Below, piece after piece: positions 1-10,209 of a stretch of 64,000 nucleotides of DNA. Position numbers and translations under genes: made by a program. The notes below the pieces were generated by a model that was not told the DNA's origin, searched no databases, and saw nothing but the letters and a program-made list of their open reading frames with translations. Within the stretch, counting starts at the first letter, position 1. The number at the start of each line of letters is the position of its first letter. Source of the DNA: Nocardia cyriacigeorgica GUH-2. Its GTDB lineage: Bacteria; Actinomycetota; Actinomycetes; Mycobacteriales; Mycobacteriaceae. The DNA is taken from positions 620,001 to 684,000 of the forward strand of contig NC_016887.1 of assembly GCF_000284035.1 (NCBI RefSeq), read 5' to 3'.

Positions 1-370
1 CGACCCGGCGAAGGCCCACGAGGCGCTGGTCGCGCACCTGAAAGCGCACACCCCGTGGCAGGCCAAACTCACCGTCGACCTCGAAGCCACCGGCGCCCCT
101 TTCCGCTCCGGCAGCGGCGGCCCGGCCCGCACCGCCATGGAGTCGGCCCTCGCCGCCGCCTACGGCCGCCCCGCCACCACCCAGGGTCAAGGCGGCTCGA
201 TCCCGCTGTGCAACGTCTTCGCCGACACCTACCCCGACGCCGAGATCATGCTCCTCGGCGTCGAAGAACCCCAGTGCCTGATCCACGCACCCAACGAGAG
301 CGTCGACCCCACCGAAATCGAACACCTGGCGCTGGCCGAGGCGCTGTTTCTGGCCACCTACACCCGCTAG
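1..370 (+). CDS. M20-family metallopeptidase/dipeptidase, C-terminal end
   Basis: Partial: the reading frame is open from the left edge (codon phase at base 2) to a TAG at 368-370, giving about 122 residues. The visible part ends with GGSIPLCN followed by a segment reading IHAPNESVD. In M20 dipeptidases this segment carries the C-terminal metal-binding His, and the preceding Gly/Ser-rich part belongs to the closing edge of the catalytic domain. The role would be zinc-dependent cleavage of a dipeptide or N-acyl amino acid in the cytosol. The N-terminal metal ligands lie outside the window, so the subfamily (dipeptidase, ArgE/DapE-like, hydrolase) cannot be decided. Confidence 0.8.
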   Translation, partial: DPAKAHEALVAHLKAHTPWQAKLTVDLEATGAPFRSGSGGPARTAMESALAAAYGRPATTQGQGGSIPLCNVFADTYPDAEIMLLGVEEPQCLIHAPNESVDPTEIEHLALAEALFLATYTR

Positions 371-399
371 CGGAGCATTGCCGCTGGGTGGATCTGCTG

Positions 400-1044
400 T
401 CAGAGCTCGGCGGAATCTTCCGGTTCGATGACGCGGAATTCGGTTCCCGCCGGGCCCATTTCGGCGAGCCGGCCGAAGTAGATGCCCTGGGCTTCGGCGG
501 CGATGATGCCGTAATGGATGGGGACGGCGGTGCGGGGAGCTACCGCGCGCAGGTAGTCGACGGCTTCGCTGATCTTCATCCACGGGGCGACGGCGGGCAG
601 GGCGAGCACGCCGACGGGAGTGGGCGGCACCCACAGCGAATCGCCGGGATGCACCAGCTGGGCCGGGTCGTCGGGCGTGCCGAGCTGGAAGACGGTGTTG
701 TCGATGACGGGGATCTCCGGATGGATGACGGCGTGACGTCCGCCGCCGCCGGTGATCCGCAACCCGTCCAGGTCGATGACATTGCCCGCGTGCACCGCCT
801 CCCAGCGGCCGCCGCGCTGCTGCGCGGTCTGCGGGTCGCTGAACAGCCGGGCGTCCGGGTTGGCGTCGATGAGCGCTTCGATCCGGTTCGGGTCGATGTG
901 GTCGGGATGCTGATGGGTGACCGCGATCGCGTCCAGGCCGGTGAGGCCCTCGAAACCGTGAGCGAAGGTGCCCGGATCGAACAGGATCCTTCTGCCGTGC
1001 AGTTCCACGAGGATGCAGGAATGACCGAAGTGGGCAATGCGCAT
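400..1044 (-). CDS. MBL-fold metal-dependent hydrolase (UlaG-like)
   Basis: 214 residues with an ATG start. The N-terminus reads MRIAHFGHSCILVE, typical of the small UlaG/YtkL-like branch of metallo-beta-lactamase-fold proteins. The metal motif HxHxDH is present as HQHPDHID near residue 43. Further ligands are probably the His in the GGRHAVIH segment and the His in VPIHYG near the C-terminus. The substrate is unknown, and the branch includes phosphodiesterases and lactonases. The gene stands alone, convergent with the upstream peptidase and divergent from purS. Confidence 0.85.
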   Translation of the reverse strand: MRIAHFGHSCILVELHGRRILFDPGTFAHGFEGLTGLDAIAVTHQHPDHIDPNRIEALIDANPDARLFSDPQTAQQRGGRWEAVHAGNVIDLDGLRITGGGGRHAVIHPEIPVIDNTVFQLGTPDDPAQLVHPGDSLWVPPTPVGVLALPAVAPWMKISEAVDYLRAVAPRTAVPIHYGIIAAEAQGIYFGRLAEMGPAGTEFRVIEPEDSAEL

Positions 1045-1262
1045 ACGGCTACGTTAGGCGCCCGCGCGCATCCACTCCAGCGTCGCGGCGGACCGCCCCG
1101 GGCTTCGGCGAAGCGTGCCGGTCGCCACGGATGCGTATCCGGCGAAGCGACCGCTATGGGCCCCGCCACAGTGCGCCGCGCACACCCAACCCGGCACCGC
1201 GCCGGTCGCGCCCGCCAACTACGCTGTTCAGGTAACCCCCACCACCACTCGAGGAGCAACGC

Positions 1263-1499
1263 GTGGCACGAGTCGTCGTCGAGGTGATGCCGAAGGCCGA
1301 GATCCTGGATCCGCAGGGTCAGGCCATTGCCGGCGCACTTCCGCGCCTGGGATTCCAGGGAGTCTCGGACGTCCGGCAGGGCAAGCGATTCGAACTCGAG
1401 GTCGGCGATGACGTCAGCGACGACGAACTCGCGCAGATCGCGGAATCGCTGCTGGCCAACACCGTCATCGAGGAGTGGAAGGTGGTTCGGGTCTCATGA
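1263..1499 (+). CDS. purS: phosphoribosylformylglycinamidine synthase subunit PurS
   Basis: 78 residues, the usual length for PurS, the small bridging subunit that joins PurQ and PurL in the fourth step of purine synthesis (FGAR to FGAM). The sequence opens [19 protein letters not shown], matching the conserved PurS start. The GTG start is preceded by GAGGAG at 1251-1256. Its TGA overlaps the ATG of purQ by two bases, so the two subunits are translationally coupled. The third subunit, purL, lies about 3 kb downstream. Confidence 0.95.
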   Translation: MARVVVEVMPKAEILDPQGQAIAGALPRLGFQGVSDVRQGKRFELEVGDDVSDDELAQIAESLLANTVIEEWKVVRVS

Positions 1500-2173
1500 C
1501 TGCCCGGATCGGGGTCATCACCTTTCCCGGCACGCTCGATGACGTCGACGCCGCCCGCGCGGTCCGGCTGGCCGGCGCCGAGGCCGTCAGCCTCTGGCAT
1601 GCCGACGCCGATCTGAAGCAGGTCGACGCCGTCATCGTGCCCGGGGGGTTCTCCTACGGCGACTACCTGCGCGCCGGTGCCATCGCCCGGTTCGCGCCGG
1701 TCATGGGCGAGGTCGTGCGCGCCGCCGAGAACGGCATGCCGGTGCTCGGCATCTGCAACGGCTTCCAGGTGCTGTGCGAGGCGGGGCTGCTGCCCGGCGC
1801 GCTCACCCGCAACGAGGGCCTGCACTTCATCTGCCGCGACGAATGGTTGCGCGTGGACGCCGTGGACACCGCCTGGACCTCCCGCTACGAGCCGGGCGCC
1901 CAGATCCTGGTGCCGTTGAAGTCCGGCGAGGGCCGGTTCCAGGCCTCCGAAGCCGTGCTCGACGAGCTCGAGGGCGAGGGCCGCGTGGTGTTCCGCTACG
2001 CCGGCGACAACCCGAACGGTTCGCAGCGCGCGATCGCGGGTATCACCTCGGCCAACCGCCGCGTCGTCGGCCTGATGCCGCATCCGGAGCACGCCACCGA
2101 GCCGCTCACCGGCCCGAGCGATGACGGCCTGGGCTTGTTCCTCTCGGTACTGGACACGCTCGTCTCCGCCTGA
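1496..2173 (+). CDS. purQ: phosphoribosylformylglycinamidine synthase subunit PurQ (glutaminase)
   Basis: 225 residues from the ATG at 1496. A longer in-frame start at 1475 lies inside purS and is disfavoured by the ATGA coupling. It is a class I glutamine amidotransferase that supplies ammonia to PurL. The nucleophile Cys87 sits in VLGICNGFQ, and the His196/Glu198 pair of the triad lies in MPHPEHA. The N-terminal IGVITFPG and the oxyanion segment [11 protein letters not shown] fit the family. It forms an operon with purS. Confidence 0.96.
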   Translation: MTARIGVITFPGTLDDVDAARAVRLAGAEAVSLWHADADLKQVDAVIVPGGFSYGDYLRAGAIARFAPVMGEVVRAAENGMPVLGICNGFQVLCEAGLLPGALTRNEGLHFICRDEWLRVDAVDTAWTSRYEPGAQILVPLKSGEGRFQASEAVLDELEGEGRVVFRYAGDNPNGSQRAIAGITSANRRVVGLMPHPEHATEPLTGPSDDGLGLFLSVLDTLVSA

Positions 2174-2260
2174 TTCGGCGTACGGCGGGCCGGCCCGCAC
2201 ACCCCTTCGCCCACCGGCGGATTCGTCGCGACCGGCACCGCCACGCCTAGGATCGGCGGT

Positions 2261-3559
2261 ATGCCGGTTTCCTCCACCGCGGCCTCGGCCGCCGGGCTGT
2301 GTGCCTTCATCGACGAGTCGCCGTCACCGTTCCACGTGTGCCACACCGTGGCGCAGGATCTCGACGAGCACGGGTTCACCCGGCTCGACGAGGCGTCGGC
2401 CTGGCCGAGCGGCGGGCGCGGCAGGCACTACGTGGTGCGTGGCGGTTCGCTGGTGGCGTGGGCCGATCACGATCCCGAAGCGGCGGCGCCGTTCCGCGTG
2501 GTCGGTGCGCATACCGACAGCCCCAATCTGCGGGTCAAGCAGCATCCGGATCTCAGTGTCGCGGGCTGGCAGATGGTGGGCCTGGAACCCTACGGCGGCG
2601 CCTGGCTGAATTCCTGGCTGGATCGGGAGCTCGGCCTGTCCGGCCGGTTGAGCGTGCGCGAGGGCAATGGCGTCGGGCAGCGGCTGGTCCGCATCAACGA
2701 GCCGATCCTGCGGGTGCCGCAGCTGGCGATCCACCTGTCCGAGGACCGGCGCGGGGTGACGCTGGATCCGCAGCGGCATGTGAACGCCATCTGGGGCGTC
2801 GGGTCCGAACCGCGCTCGTTCATCGCCTATGTCGCCGAGCATGCGGGTGTGGATCCCGATGCGGTACTGGGCTGGGAACTGATGACCCACGATCTGGACC
2901 CGAGCCGGCTGGTCGGCCGTGACCGTGATCTGGTGAGCGCGCCCCGCCTGGACAACCAGGGCACCTGCTACGCGGGCCTGCGCGCCTTCCTCGCCGCCAT
3001 CGACACGCCCGGTGCGGCGGTGCCGGTGCTGGCCATGTTCGATCACGAGGAAGTGGGCAGCCAATCCGATCGTGGCGCGCAGTCCGATCTGCTCACCACC
3101 GTGCTCGAGCGCATCGTGCTCAGCCGGGGCGGCGGACGCGCCGAATACCTGGCGGCGCTGGCGGGTTCGATCTGCGCCTCCGGCGATATGGCACACGCGA
3201 CCCATCCGAACTACCCGGACCGACATGAACCCGCGCACCGCATCGAGATCAACGGCGGCCCGGTGCTCAAGGTGAACCAGAACCTGCGCTACGCCACCGA
3301 CGCCACCGGTGCGGGCGCGTTCGCGCTGGCCTGCGATCAGGCCGGGGTGCCGCTGCAACGCTATGTGCACCGCGCCGACCTGCCGTGCGGATCGACCATC
3401 GGACCGATGACGGCCGCACGCACCGGGATGCCCACCGTCGACGTCGGCGCACCCCAACTGGCCATGCATTCGGCGCGCGAACTGATGGGCGCCGCCGATG
3501 TGGCCGCCTACGCCGCGGCGCTCGCGGCCTTCTTGACCCCGGACTCCGCGGGCCGGTAG
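2261..3559 (+). CDS. M18-family aspartyl aminopeptidase
   Basis: 432 residues, the normal length for M18 enzymes, cytosolic dizinc or dicobalt aminopeptidases forming large tetrahedral complexes. Motifs in order are [13 protein letters not shown] near residue 85 (metal His and catalytic Asp), a PRLDNQ segment, FDHEEVGS with the catalytic Glu pair, and CGSTIGP plus the C-terminal MHSARE His. The start is ATG; the nearby GTG-rich upstream sequence has no clear ribosome site. The M. tuberculosis equivalent (called pepC) also lies between purQ and purL, from memory. The last 52 bases overlap the convergent mannosyltransferase gene. Confidence 0.93.
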   Translation: MPVSSTAASAAGLCAFIDESPSPFHVCHTVAQDLDEHGFTRLDEASAWPSGGRGRHYVVRGGSLVAWADHDPEAAAPFRVVGAHTDSPNLRVKQHPDLSVAGWQMVGLEPYGGAWLNSWLDRELGLSGRLSVREGNGVGQRLVRINEPILRVPQLAIHLSEDRRGVTLDPQRHVNAIWGVGSEPRSFIAYVAEHAGVDPDAVLGWELMTHDLDPSRLVGRDRDLVSAPRLDNQGTCYAGLRAFLAAIDTPGAAVPVLAMFDHEEVGSQSDRGAQSDLLTTVLERIVLSRGGGRAEYLAALAGSICASGDMAHATHPNYPDRHEPAHRIEINGGPVLKVNQNLRYATDATGAGAFALACDQAGVPLQRYVHRADLPCGSTIGPMTAARTGMPTVDVGAPQLAMHSARELMGAADVAAYAAALAAFLTPDSAGR

Positions 3560-4821
3560 GTCAGCACCGCGACCACGAACACCGCGAACGTGGCAATCAC
3601 GTAGCCGCTGCCGATGATCTGCTCCCACCAGGCCCAATCGAGTTCCCGATCGGCCTCGTGCGGCAGCAGCCAGTGCGGGCCGATCAGGAACATCACCGTC
3701 ATGGCGGCGACCGCGCCGAGCAGTAGCGGGTTGCGGCGGCCGCGGGCGATGGCGTCGGCGGTCACCAGCAGTGCGGGCGCCACCCACACCCAGTGGTGCG
3801 ACCAGGACACCGGCGAGACCAGCAGGATGGCGGCCGCGTTCACCATGAGCGCGGCCACCGAGGCGCCGGCCTCGATGAGCCTGCGCATCCACAGCGCGGC
3901 CAGGCCGATGGCCACCACCGACAACGAGATCCAGATCAGCGTCGCCACCGAATCGGACACCCCGAGCCGGAACGCGAGACCCTTCAGCGACTGGTTGCCC
4001 GCGTAATACGGCGGGCCGATGCGACCGGTGTCGGCGAGGGTGTGGAACCAGTACTGCACCGAATCGCTGGGGAAGATCAGGAAGCCGAGCCCGATCGCGC
4101 CGATGGCGGAAGCCACCAGGGTGCCTGCGGCCTTCCAGTCCTTGCGCAGCAGGAAATACAGCAGGTAGCCCGCGGGGATCAGCTTCACCGAGACCGCGAT
4201 GCCGATGAGCATGCCGCGCGGCCAGAACGGCTTGCGCACCAGGCAGTCCAGCGCGACCGCGGCCATCAGCACCAGGTTGACCTGGCCGAACGAATAGGTC
4301 TGGCGCACCGGTTCCAGATAACCGGCCACCGCGACCGCGGCGATGACGGCGGCCAGCACCGTCATCCGGTCCAGTTCCGGCCGGATCCGCGCCAGCACCA
4401 GCCACAGCGTGATGCCCAGGCTGAGCACGGATGTGGCCAACACCACGATCTCGGCCAGGCCCAGCGGCATGAGTGCCAGGGGCGCGAACAACAGGGCCGC
4501 CAGCGGGGGATAGGTGAACGGGAGGCCGATGCCGAATACCTTGGGCATCGGGCCGTAGAGGTCGCCGCCGTCGAGCCAGACCCGGGCGCCGTTGCGGTAG
4601 ACCTGCAGGTCGATGTAGCCGTCCCACCAGTGCACGATGGGAGCGATGATCGCGTAGATCACGAACAGCACGATCGCGCCGGTCAGCCAGCGCATCTGGC
4701 GCGGTGAGAGGCCGCGGGCCGCGGGTTTCGCCGCAGCGACGTCCCCGTTCGAACCGAGGGGCGGGTCAGCTCTGGTGACGGGCTGCTCGGCCGGTTCCGC
4801 AACCCCCGATCGATCGTTCAC
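3508..4821 (-). CDS. GT-C fold glycosyltransferase, GT87 / DUF2029 family
   Basis: 437 residues starting with GTG at 4821. After a hydrophilic N-terminus of about 40 residues there are roughly ten hydrophobic membrane segments, beginning [16 protein letters not shown]. Just after the first segment comes DLQVYRNGA, the conserved extracytoplasmic loop motif of GT-C enzymes with the catalytic Asp. Actinobacterial GT87 proteins (PimE and relatives) move mannose or arabinose from polyprenyl-phosphate donors onto cell-envelope lipids. A mannosyltransferase role is inferred, and the acceptor is unknown. It is convergent with the M18 peptidase and divergent from purL. Confidence 0.85.
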   Translation of the reverse strand: MNDRSGVAEPAEQPVTRADPPLGSNGDVAAAKPAARGLSPRQMRWLTGAIVLFVIYAIIAPIVHWWDGYIDLQVYRNGARVWLDGGDLYGPMPKVFGIGLPFTYPPLAALLFAPLALMPLGLAEIVVLATSVLSLGITLWLVLARIRPELDRMTVLAAVIAAVAVAGYLEPVRQTYSFGQVNLVLMAAVALDCLVRKPFWPRGMLIGIAVSVKLIPAGYLLYFLLRKDWKAAGTLVASAIGAIGLGFLIFPSDSVQYWFHTLADTGRIGPPYYAGNQSLKGLAFRLGVSDSVATLIWISLSVVAIGLAALWMRRLIEAGASVAALMVNAAAILLVSPVSWSHHWVWVAPALLVTADAIARGRRNPLLLGAVAAMTVMFLIGPHWLLPHEADRELDWAWWEQIIGSGYVIATFAVFVVAVLTYRPAESGVKKAASAAA

Positions 4822-4864
4822 CGGGACAGATTAGCCGGTACCCCGATGCCGCCGGGTCGGCCGG

Positions 4865-4902
4865 GTTTGCCCCGGCAGTAGTCGCGTTTGCCCCGGCAGT
4901 AG
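4865..4902 (+). repeat. tandem 17-bp direct repeat in the purL promoter region
   Basis: Two perfect copies of the 17-mer GTTTGCCCCGGCAGTAG lie at 4865-4881 and 4886-4902, separated by TCGC, so the period is exactly 21 bp. A -10-like TAGACT overlaps the end of the second copy (4900-4905), about 100 bp before the purL start. Copies spaced two helical turns apart suit a regulator binding one face of the DNA, but recent slippage would look the same. Confidence 0.7.
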
Positions 4903-5004
4903 ACTCGCAGGAGTATCTCGCGGCAATTCAGCAACCCGGCGCGTCGCAGCGGCGGTCGTCTGGATTGTCTCCGCATGCCTGGCCGAAAGGACCCTGGTAA
5001 TCCC

Positions 5005-7296
5005 GTGACTCCGCAGGTCGACACGGTCGCAACCGCCGCAGCCACTCCGGACACTCCGCAGCCGTATCTCGAGCTCGGGCTCAAGGATGACGAATACGCC
5101 CGGATCAAGGAGATTCTCGGTCGCCGCCCCACCGACGCCGAGCTGGCGATGTACTCGGTGATGTGGAGCGAGCACTGCTCCTACAAGTCGTCGAAGGTGC
5201 ATCTGCGCTACTTCGGCCAGACCACCACCGAGGAGATGCGCGCCTCCATGCTGGCCGGCATCGGTGAGAACGCCGGTGTGGTCGACGTGGGCGACGGCTG
5301 GGCGGTCACCTTCAAGGTGGAAAGCCACAATCATCCCTCCTACGTCGAGCCGTACCAGGGCGCCGCGACCGGCGTCGGCGGCATCGTGCGCGACATCATG
5401 GCGATGGGCGCGCGCCCGATCGCGGTGATGGATCAGCTGCGGTTCGGTGCTGCGGATGCCGCCGACACCCGTCGGGTGGTCGACGGCGTGGTGCGCGGCA
5501 TCGGTGGCTACGGAAACTCACTCGGCCTGCCGAACATCGGCGGCGAGACCGTCTTCGACGCCTCCTACCAGGGCAACCCGCTGGTGAACGCGCTGTGCGC
5601 GGGCGCGATGCGGGTGGAGGACCTGCATCTGGCCTTCGCCTCCGGCACCGGCAACAAGATCATCCTGTTCGGCGCGCGCACCGGCCTCGACGGCATCGGC
5701 GGCGTGTCGGTGCTGGCCTCGGACACCTTCTCCGGCGACGAATCCGGCGCAGGCCGCAAGAAGCTGCCGAGTGTGCAGGTGGGCGACCCGTTCACCGAGA
5801 AGGTGCTCATCGAGTGCTGTCTGGAGCTGTACGCGGCCAAGCTGGTCGTCGGCATCCAGGACCTCGGTGGCGCCGGGCTGTCGTGTGCCACCTCCGAACT
5901 GGCGGCCGCGGGTGACGGCGGCATGCACATCGAGCTGGACAAGGTGCCGCTGCGCGCGGCCGATATGACCCCGGCCGAGGTGCTGTCCAGCGAATCCCAG
6001 GAGCGCATGTGCGCGGTGGTGACGCCGGAGAACGTGGACGCGTTCATGGCGGTGTGCCGTAAGTGGGATGTGCTGGCCACGGTGATCGGCGAGGTCACCG
6101 ACGGTGAGCGGCTGGTCGTCACCTGGCACGGCGAGACCGTGGTGGATGTGCCGCCGCGCACCGTCGCGCACGAGGGCCCGGTCTACGAGCGTCCGGTGCG
6201 GCGTCCCGATTACCAGGACGCTCTGATCGCCGACACCCCCGACACCCTGACCCGGCCCAAGACCGCCGACGAACTGCGCGCGACACTGCTCCAGATGGTG
6301 TCCAGCCCGCAGCTGTGCAGCCGCAAGTGGATCACCGAGCAGTACGACCGCTACGTGCGCGGCAACACCGTGCTGGCCGAACACGCCGACGCGGGCGTCA
6401 TCCGGATCGACGAGGAGACCGGCCGCGGTATCGCGCTGGCCACCGACGCCTCCGGCCGCTACACCAAGCTGGACCCCTACACCGGCGCGCAGCTCGCGCT
6501 GGCCGAGGCCTACCGCAATGTCGCCACCACCGGCGCCACGCCGAAGGCCGTCACCAACTGCCTCAACTTCGGCTCGCCGGAGGATCCGGGCGTGATGTGG
6601 CAGTTCCAGCAGGCGGTGCGCGGACTCGCCGACGGCTGTGTGGAACTGGGCATCCCGGTCACCGGCGGCAATGTCAGCTTCTACAACCAGACCGGCCAGG
6701 ACGCGATCCTGCCGACCCCGGTGGTCGGCGTGCTCGGCGTCATCGACGATGTGCACCGCCGCATTCCGACCGGACTCGGCCTCGAGCCCGGCGAGACGCT
6801 GATCCTGCTCGGCGACACCCGCGACGAGTTCGGTGGTTCCATCTGGTCGCAGGTCGCCCACGATCACCTCGGTGGCGTCCCGCCGAAGGTCGACTTCGCC
6901 CGCGAACGGCTGCTCTCGGAGGTGCTCACCGCCGGTTCCCGCGACGGCATGATCAGTGCCGCGCACGACCTTTCCGAGGGCGGTCTCGCCCAAGCGGTGG
7001 TCGAGGCGGCGCTGGCCGGCGAGACCGGTTGCCGCATCCTGCTTCCCGAGGACGCCGACCCGTTCGTCACCCTGTTCTCCGAATCCGCCGGCCGCGTGCT
7101 CGTCGCCGTGCCGCGCTCGGAGGAGACCCGGTTCACCCGCATGTGCACCGCGCGCGAACTGCCGTGGGTGCGCATCGGCGTGGTCGATCAGGGCTCGGAT
7201 TCGATCGAGGTGCAGGGACAGTTCACGGTGCCGCTTGCCGAACTGCGCGAGGCGCATGAAGGCACGCTGCCCAAGCTGTTCGGCTCGGCCGTCTGA
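5005..7296 (+). CDS. purL: phosphoribosylformylglycinamidine synthase subunit PurL
   Basis: 763 residues from the GTG at 5005, preceded by GAAAGGA at 4985-4991. An in-frame ATG at 4975 would add ten residues but has no ribosome site. PurL is the ATP-dependent synthetase subunit of the PurSQL complex. Seen: [12 protein letters not shown] near the N-terminus, [10 protein letters not shown] with the nucleotide/metal-binding His, [24 protein letters not shown], and the second-half [10 protein letters not shown]. The small PurL type lacks a fused glutaminase, consistent with separate purS and purQ upstream. The gene is monocistronic behind a repeat-bearing promoter region. Confidence 0.97.
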   Translation: MTPQVDTVATAAATPDTPQPYLELGLKDDEYARIKEILGRRPTDAELAMYSVMWSEHCSYKSSKVHLRYFGQTTTEEMRASMLAGIGENAGVVDVGDGWAVTFKVESHNHPSYVEPYQGAATGVGGIVRDIMAMGARPIAVMDQLRFGAADAADTRRVVDGVVRGIGGYGNSLGLPNIGGETVFDASYQGNPLVNALCAGAMRVEDLHLAFASGTGNKIILFGARTGLDGIGGVSVLASDTFSGDESGAGRKKLPSVQVGDPFTEKVLIECCLELYAAKLVVGIQDLGGAGLSCATSELAAAGDGGMHIELDKVPLRAADMTPAEVLSSESQERMCAVVTPENVDAFMAVCRKWDVLATVIGEVTDGERLVVTWHGETVVDVPPRTVAHEGPVYERPVRRPDYQDALIADTPDTLTRPKTADELRATLLQMVSSPQLCSRKWITEQYDRYVRGNTVLAEHADAGVIRIDEETGRGIALATDASGRYTKLDPYTGAQLALAEAYRNVATTGATPKAVTNCLNFGSPEDPGVMWQFQQAVRGLADGCVELGIPVTGGNVSFYNQTGQDAILPTPVVGVLGVIDDVHRRIPTGLGLEPGETLILLGDTRDEFGGSIWSQVAHDHLGGVPPKVDFARERLLSEVLTAGSRDGMISAAHDLSEGGLAQAVVEAALAGETGCRILLPEDADPFVTLFSESAGRVLVAVPRSEETRFTRMCTARELPWVRIGVVDQGSDSIEVQGQFTVPLAELREAHEGTLPKLFGSAV

Positions 7297-7326
7297 GCCG
7301 AGTCCCACTGGGACCGAACACGACAC

Positions 7327-7385
7327 GAACGCTCACCCGCCGGACCCGGACCCCTCGATGACCGGGCCCGTGCGGGTGAGCGTTC
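7327..7385. terminator. bidirectional hairpin between purL and the YiaA-like gene
   Basis: A perfect 14-bp stem pairs 7327-7340 (GAACGCTCACCCGC) with 7372-7385, and an inner GC-rich stem forms with one mismatch. It sits between convergent genes. There is no long T-run, as is common in high-GC actinobacteria. Confidence 0.75.
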
Positions 7386-7425
7386 TGCTGTACAGGCGAA
7401 CCGCCTGGGTGGCGCCCGTGCGGGC

Positions 7426-7716
7426 TCAGGCGACGGACTTGAACGGATCGTGCTCGGCGATCAGCTTCTCCATCCGCGCCTCGTCGATTCGTCCACGCAG
7501 GGAATCGGCTTCGTGCTTGTCCCTGACCACCTTCGCCAAGGTGAAGGTGCTGGTCACCAGGAACAGCACTGTCATGCCGAGGAATCCGCGCTGCCACGGA
7601 TCCAACGGCAGGTAGAAGATTCCGACGCCCGCCCCGAACAAGCTGACGCCGAACGCGATCGCGGCCTGGGCGATGTAGGCCGAAGTGGTTTTCGGCGCTG
7701 CGTTTGGTGTGCTCAT
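7426..7716 (-). CDS. YiaA/YiaB two-helix inner-membrane protein
   Basis: 96 residues from the ATG at 7716 (MSTPNAAPKTTSAYIAQ); an upstream in-frame start at 7761 is less likely. Two hydrophobic segments (AAIAFGVSLFGAGVGIFYL and GFLGMTVLFLVTSTFTLAKVV) are separated by a short DPWQRG turn, the layout of the YiaA/YiaB family. The tail is charged and cytosolic. The function of the family is unknown. It is convergent with purL and divergent from the alpha/beta-hydrolase gene. Confidence 0.75.
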   Translation of the reverse strand: MSTPNAAPKTTSAYIAQAAIAFGVSLFGAGVGIFYLPLDPWQRGFLGMTVLFLVTSTFTLAKVVRDKHEADSLRGRIDEARMEKLIAEHDPFKSVA

Positions 7717-7840
7717 GGTTATCGAGTGTGCGATGTGCGTGGCCGCGGCGACCGCGTACAACTACTCGAGTGCGATGGGTAGTTGCCGCGCCGTGCGTGG
7801 GTAACGCACCGGCGTTGTCGGGGCCTGCCGCCATACTGTC

Positions 7841-9577
7841 TTGGTGCTCGAAACGGCGTCCACCCTCACGAAGCTGCGCTCGCGCGGCGTCGCAGCGGTG
7901 CGCCGGGCCGAGGTGGTCATCGACCTCAACTATGTCGGGCTGGTGGTCGCGACGGTGTTCTTCGCGCTGTCGGTGACCCCGTCGCTGGTGCCGCGCGACT
8001 GGATGTTCCAGGGCCTGATCAGCGGTATCAACGCCGCCATCGGATACGGCGTCGGCTGCCTGCTGGAATGGCTTTTCCGGCTGTGGGTGCGGCCGCGGCT
8101 GAAGATCCCGGCGCCACCCACCTGGGTGCGCTACGGGGTGAAGTCGGCGATTCTGCTGACCGCAGCGGTTCTCGCGGCGTACATGCTGGTGCAGTCGGCG
8201 CGCTGGCAGCGCGAGATCACCGCGCTGATGGATATGGAAGGCACCACCACGCCTGCCTATCTGCGCACGGGACTGCTGAGCCTGGCTGTCGGTGTGCTGG
8301 TCGTCGCAGTGTATCGCACGGTGCGTGAGCTGATCCTGTACCTGGCGCGTCAGCTCAACCGCTGGGTGAAGGTGCCGCGCGAGCTGGCGCCCGCCGCCGG
8401 ATTCCTGGTGCTGGTGCTGCTGGCGGTCACCCTGTTCAACGGCGTGGCGACGCAGGCGTTCTTCGCGGTCGCCAACCAGGCGTTCAGCGTGCGCAACGAC
8501 CACACCTCCGAATACGCGGTGCAGCCGCAACTGCCGGAGAAGTCGGGCAGCCCGATGTCGCTGGCGAAATGGGACACTCTCGGTTTCGAGGGCCGCTGGT
8601 TCGTCTCGCACGGTCCGAACGCCGCGAGGATCGCCCAGGTCACCGGTAAGCCGGCCAAGGAACCGATCCGGGCCTACGTCGGGTTGGAGTCGGCCGAGAA
8701 CGGCCAATCGCAGGCCGAACTCGCCGTCGCCGAACTCGAACGCGCGGGCGCCTTCGAGCGGCAGGTGATCGTGGTGATCACCACCACGGGCACCGGCTGG
8801 GTGAATTCGATGGCGGCGGGCGCGATCGAGTACATGTACGGCGGCGATACCGCGCTGGTCGCCACCCAGTATTCGTACCTGCCCAGCGTGCTGTCGTTCC
8901 TCGCAGACAAGAGCAAGGCCGCCGCGGCGGGGCGCGAGGTGTTCGACGCGGTGTATCAGCACTGGTCGGCGCGACCGGAGCAGCAGCGGCCGAAACTGTT
9001 CGTCTACGGCGAGAGCCTCGGATCGCAGGGCTCGGAGGCGGCGTTCGAAGGACTGGCCGATCTGCGGGAGAAGGTCGACGGCGCGCTGTGGGTGGGGCCG
9101 CCGAACTCGAATCGGCTGTGGCAGCAGTTCGTCGCGCGCCGCGATCCCGGTTCGCGGGAGGTGGAGCCGGTGTACGCCGACGGGCTGGTGGTCCGGTTCG
9201 CCGCCGACGCCGCCGATTTCGCCAGGCCCGGCCCGGAATGGCGGGCACCACGCATCGCCTACCTGCAACATCCATCCGACCCCATCGTCTGGTGGTCGGC
9301 GGATCTGATCTTCTCGCAACCGGATTGGCTGTCCGAGCCGCGCGGATCGGATGTCTCCGGGCGCATGCGGTGGGCGCCGTTCGTCACGTTCTGGCAGGTC
9401 ACCGCCGACCTCACCAACGCACAGGGCGTCACCGACGGGCACGGCCACCGCTACGGCAGCCTGGTACTCGACGGCTGGGCGGCCATCGCCACGCCGCCCG
9501 GCTGGAATCCCGAGCTGGCCGAACGCATCCGGTACGAGATCGAGATCTCCGAAGCCTATGAGCGGCAGATCAAATGA
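7841..9577 (+). CDS. membrane-anchored alpha/beta-hydrolase (Abhydrolase_9 type)
   Basis: 578 residues. The start is TTG at 7841 or GTG at 7844, with no strong ribosome site. The first ~200 residues hold about four membrane segments. The C-terminal half is a hydrolase domain with the nucleophile elbow GESLGSQG (Ser392) and VIVVITTTGTGWVN ahead of it. This two-part layout is typical of an actinobacterial family of unknown substrate, possibly envelope-lipid esterases. The stop overlaps the ATG of the downstream CPBP protease by four bases, so the pair is co-translated. Confidence 0.85.
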   Translation: MVLETASTLTKLRSRGVAAVRRAEVVIDLNYVGLVVATVFFALSVTPSLVPRDWMFQGLISGINAAIGYGVGCLLEWLFRLWVRPRLKIPAPPTWVRYGVKSAILLTAAVLAAYMLVQSARWQREITALMDMEGTTTPAYLRTGLLSLAVGVLVVAVYRTVRELILYLARQLNRWVKVPRELAPAAGFLVLVLLAVTLFNGVATQAFFAVANQAFSVRNDHTSEYAVQPQLPEKSGSPMSLAKWDTLGFEGRWFVSHGPNAARIAQVTGKPAKEPIRAYVGLESAENGQSQAELAVAELERAGAFERQVIVVITTTGTGWVNSMAAGAIEYMYGGDTALVATQYSYLPSVLSFLADKSKAAAAGREVFDAVYQHWSARPEQQRPKLFVYGESLGSQGSEAAFEGLADLREKVDGALWVGPPNSNRLWQQFVARRDPGSREVEPVYADGLVVRFAADAADFARPGPEWRAPRIAYLQHPSDPIVWWSADLIFSQPDWLSEPRGSDVSGRMRWAPFVTFWQVTADLTNAQGVTDGHGHRYGSLVLDGWAAIATPPGWNPELAERIRYEIEISEAYERQIK

Positions 9578-10191
9578 GGGGACGGGTCGCGTTCGCGGTG
9601 AGCCTGCCGCTGCTGTGGAGCAACGGGGTGGTGCCGCGGCTGCCGGAGGATATGCGGCTGCGCACGCTGGTGAATGCCGGTGCCGCGACCGGCTATGCGC
9701 TGGCCTTCGGTGCGCGTCCGAACTGGTGCTCGGCACGCGGCCGGCGCTACGGGCTGGGCAGTGCGGGGATCGTCGCCGCCGGTTACGGTGCGGCGCTGGC
9801 CATCCCGGCCGTGCGCCGTGAGCTGGCCGAGCGCCCAGACCGCGCGCCTGGAGTCTCGACCGCCGAATGGGTGGGCATACACATTCCGCTGGGCACCGTC
9901 TACAGCGAGGAACTGATCTTCCGCGCGACCCTGGAGCCCTTGCTGGACAAGACCTTCGGGCCGCGCATCGCAACCCTGCTCGGCGCCACCACCTTCGGGC
10001 TCTGGCATATCGCCCCGGCCCGCGCCACCGGGGAGAATGTGGCGGTCACCGTCGGCGCCACGGCCGCCGCCGGTGCGCTGTTCGGCCTGCTTCGCCGTTG
10101 CACCGACAGTGCCACCGCCCCTGCCCTACTGCACTGGGCGATCAATGCTGGTGGGGCGCTCGCGGCCCGATTCGCCGTCGGCAACCGCTGA
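9574..10191 (+). CDS. CPBP-family intramembrane metalloprotease
   Basis: 205 residues with an ATG overlapping the previous stop (ATGA). It belongs to the CAAX/CPBP (Abi, type II CAAX prenyl protease-like) family of membrane-embedded glutamic/metal proteases. The motifs are complete: EELIFR (EExxxR) near residue 110, FGLWH (FxxxH) near 148 and HWAIN (HxxxN) near the C-terminus. The remainder is hydrophobic. The substrate is unknown, and coupling with the membrane hydrolase suggests a shared envelope process. Confidence 0.88.
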   Translation: MRGRVAFAVSLPLLWSNGVVPRLPEDMRLRTLVNAGAATGYALAFGARPNWCSARGRRYGLGSAGIVAAGYGAALAIPAVRRELAERPDRAPGVSTAEWVGIHIPLGTVYSEELIFRATLEPLLDKTFGPRIATLLGATTFGLWHIAPARATGENVAVTVGATAAAGALFGLLRRCTDSATAPALLHWAINAGGALAARFAVGNR

Positions 10192-10209
10192 CTACAACAA
10201 GCGGGACTC

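Noticed and set aside
2324..4627. A 767-codon minus-strand open frame covering the M18 peptidase and mannosyltransferase genes
   Set aside because: It is a high-GC shadow frame: Arg/Gly/Pro-rich with no domain, and both real genes have full family motifs in other frames.
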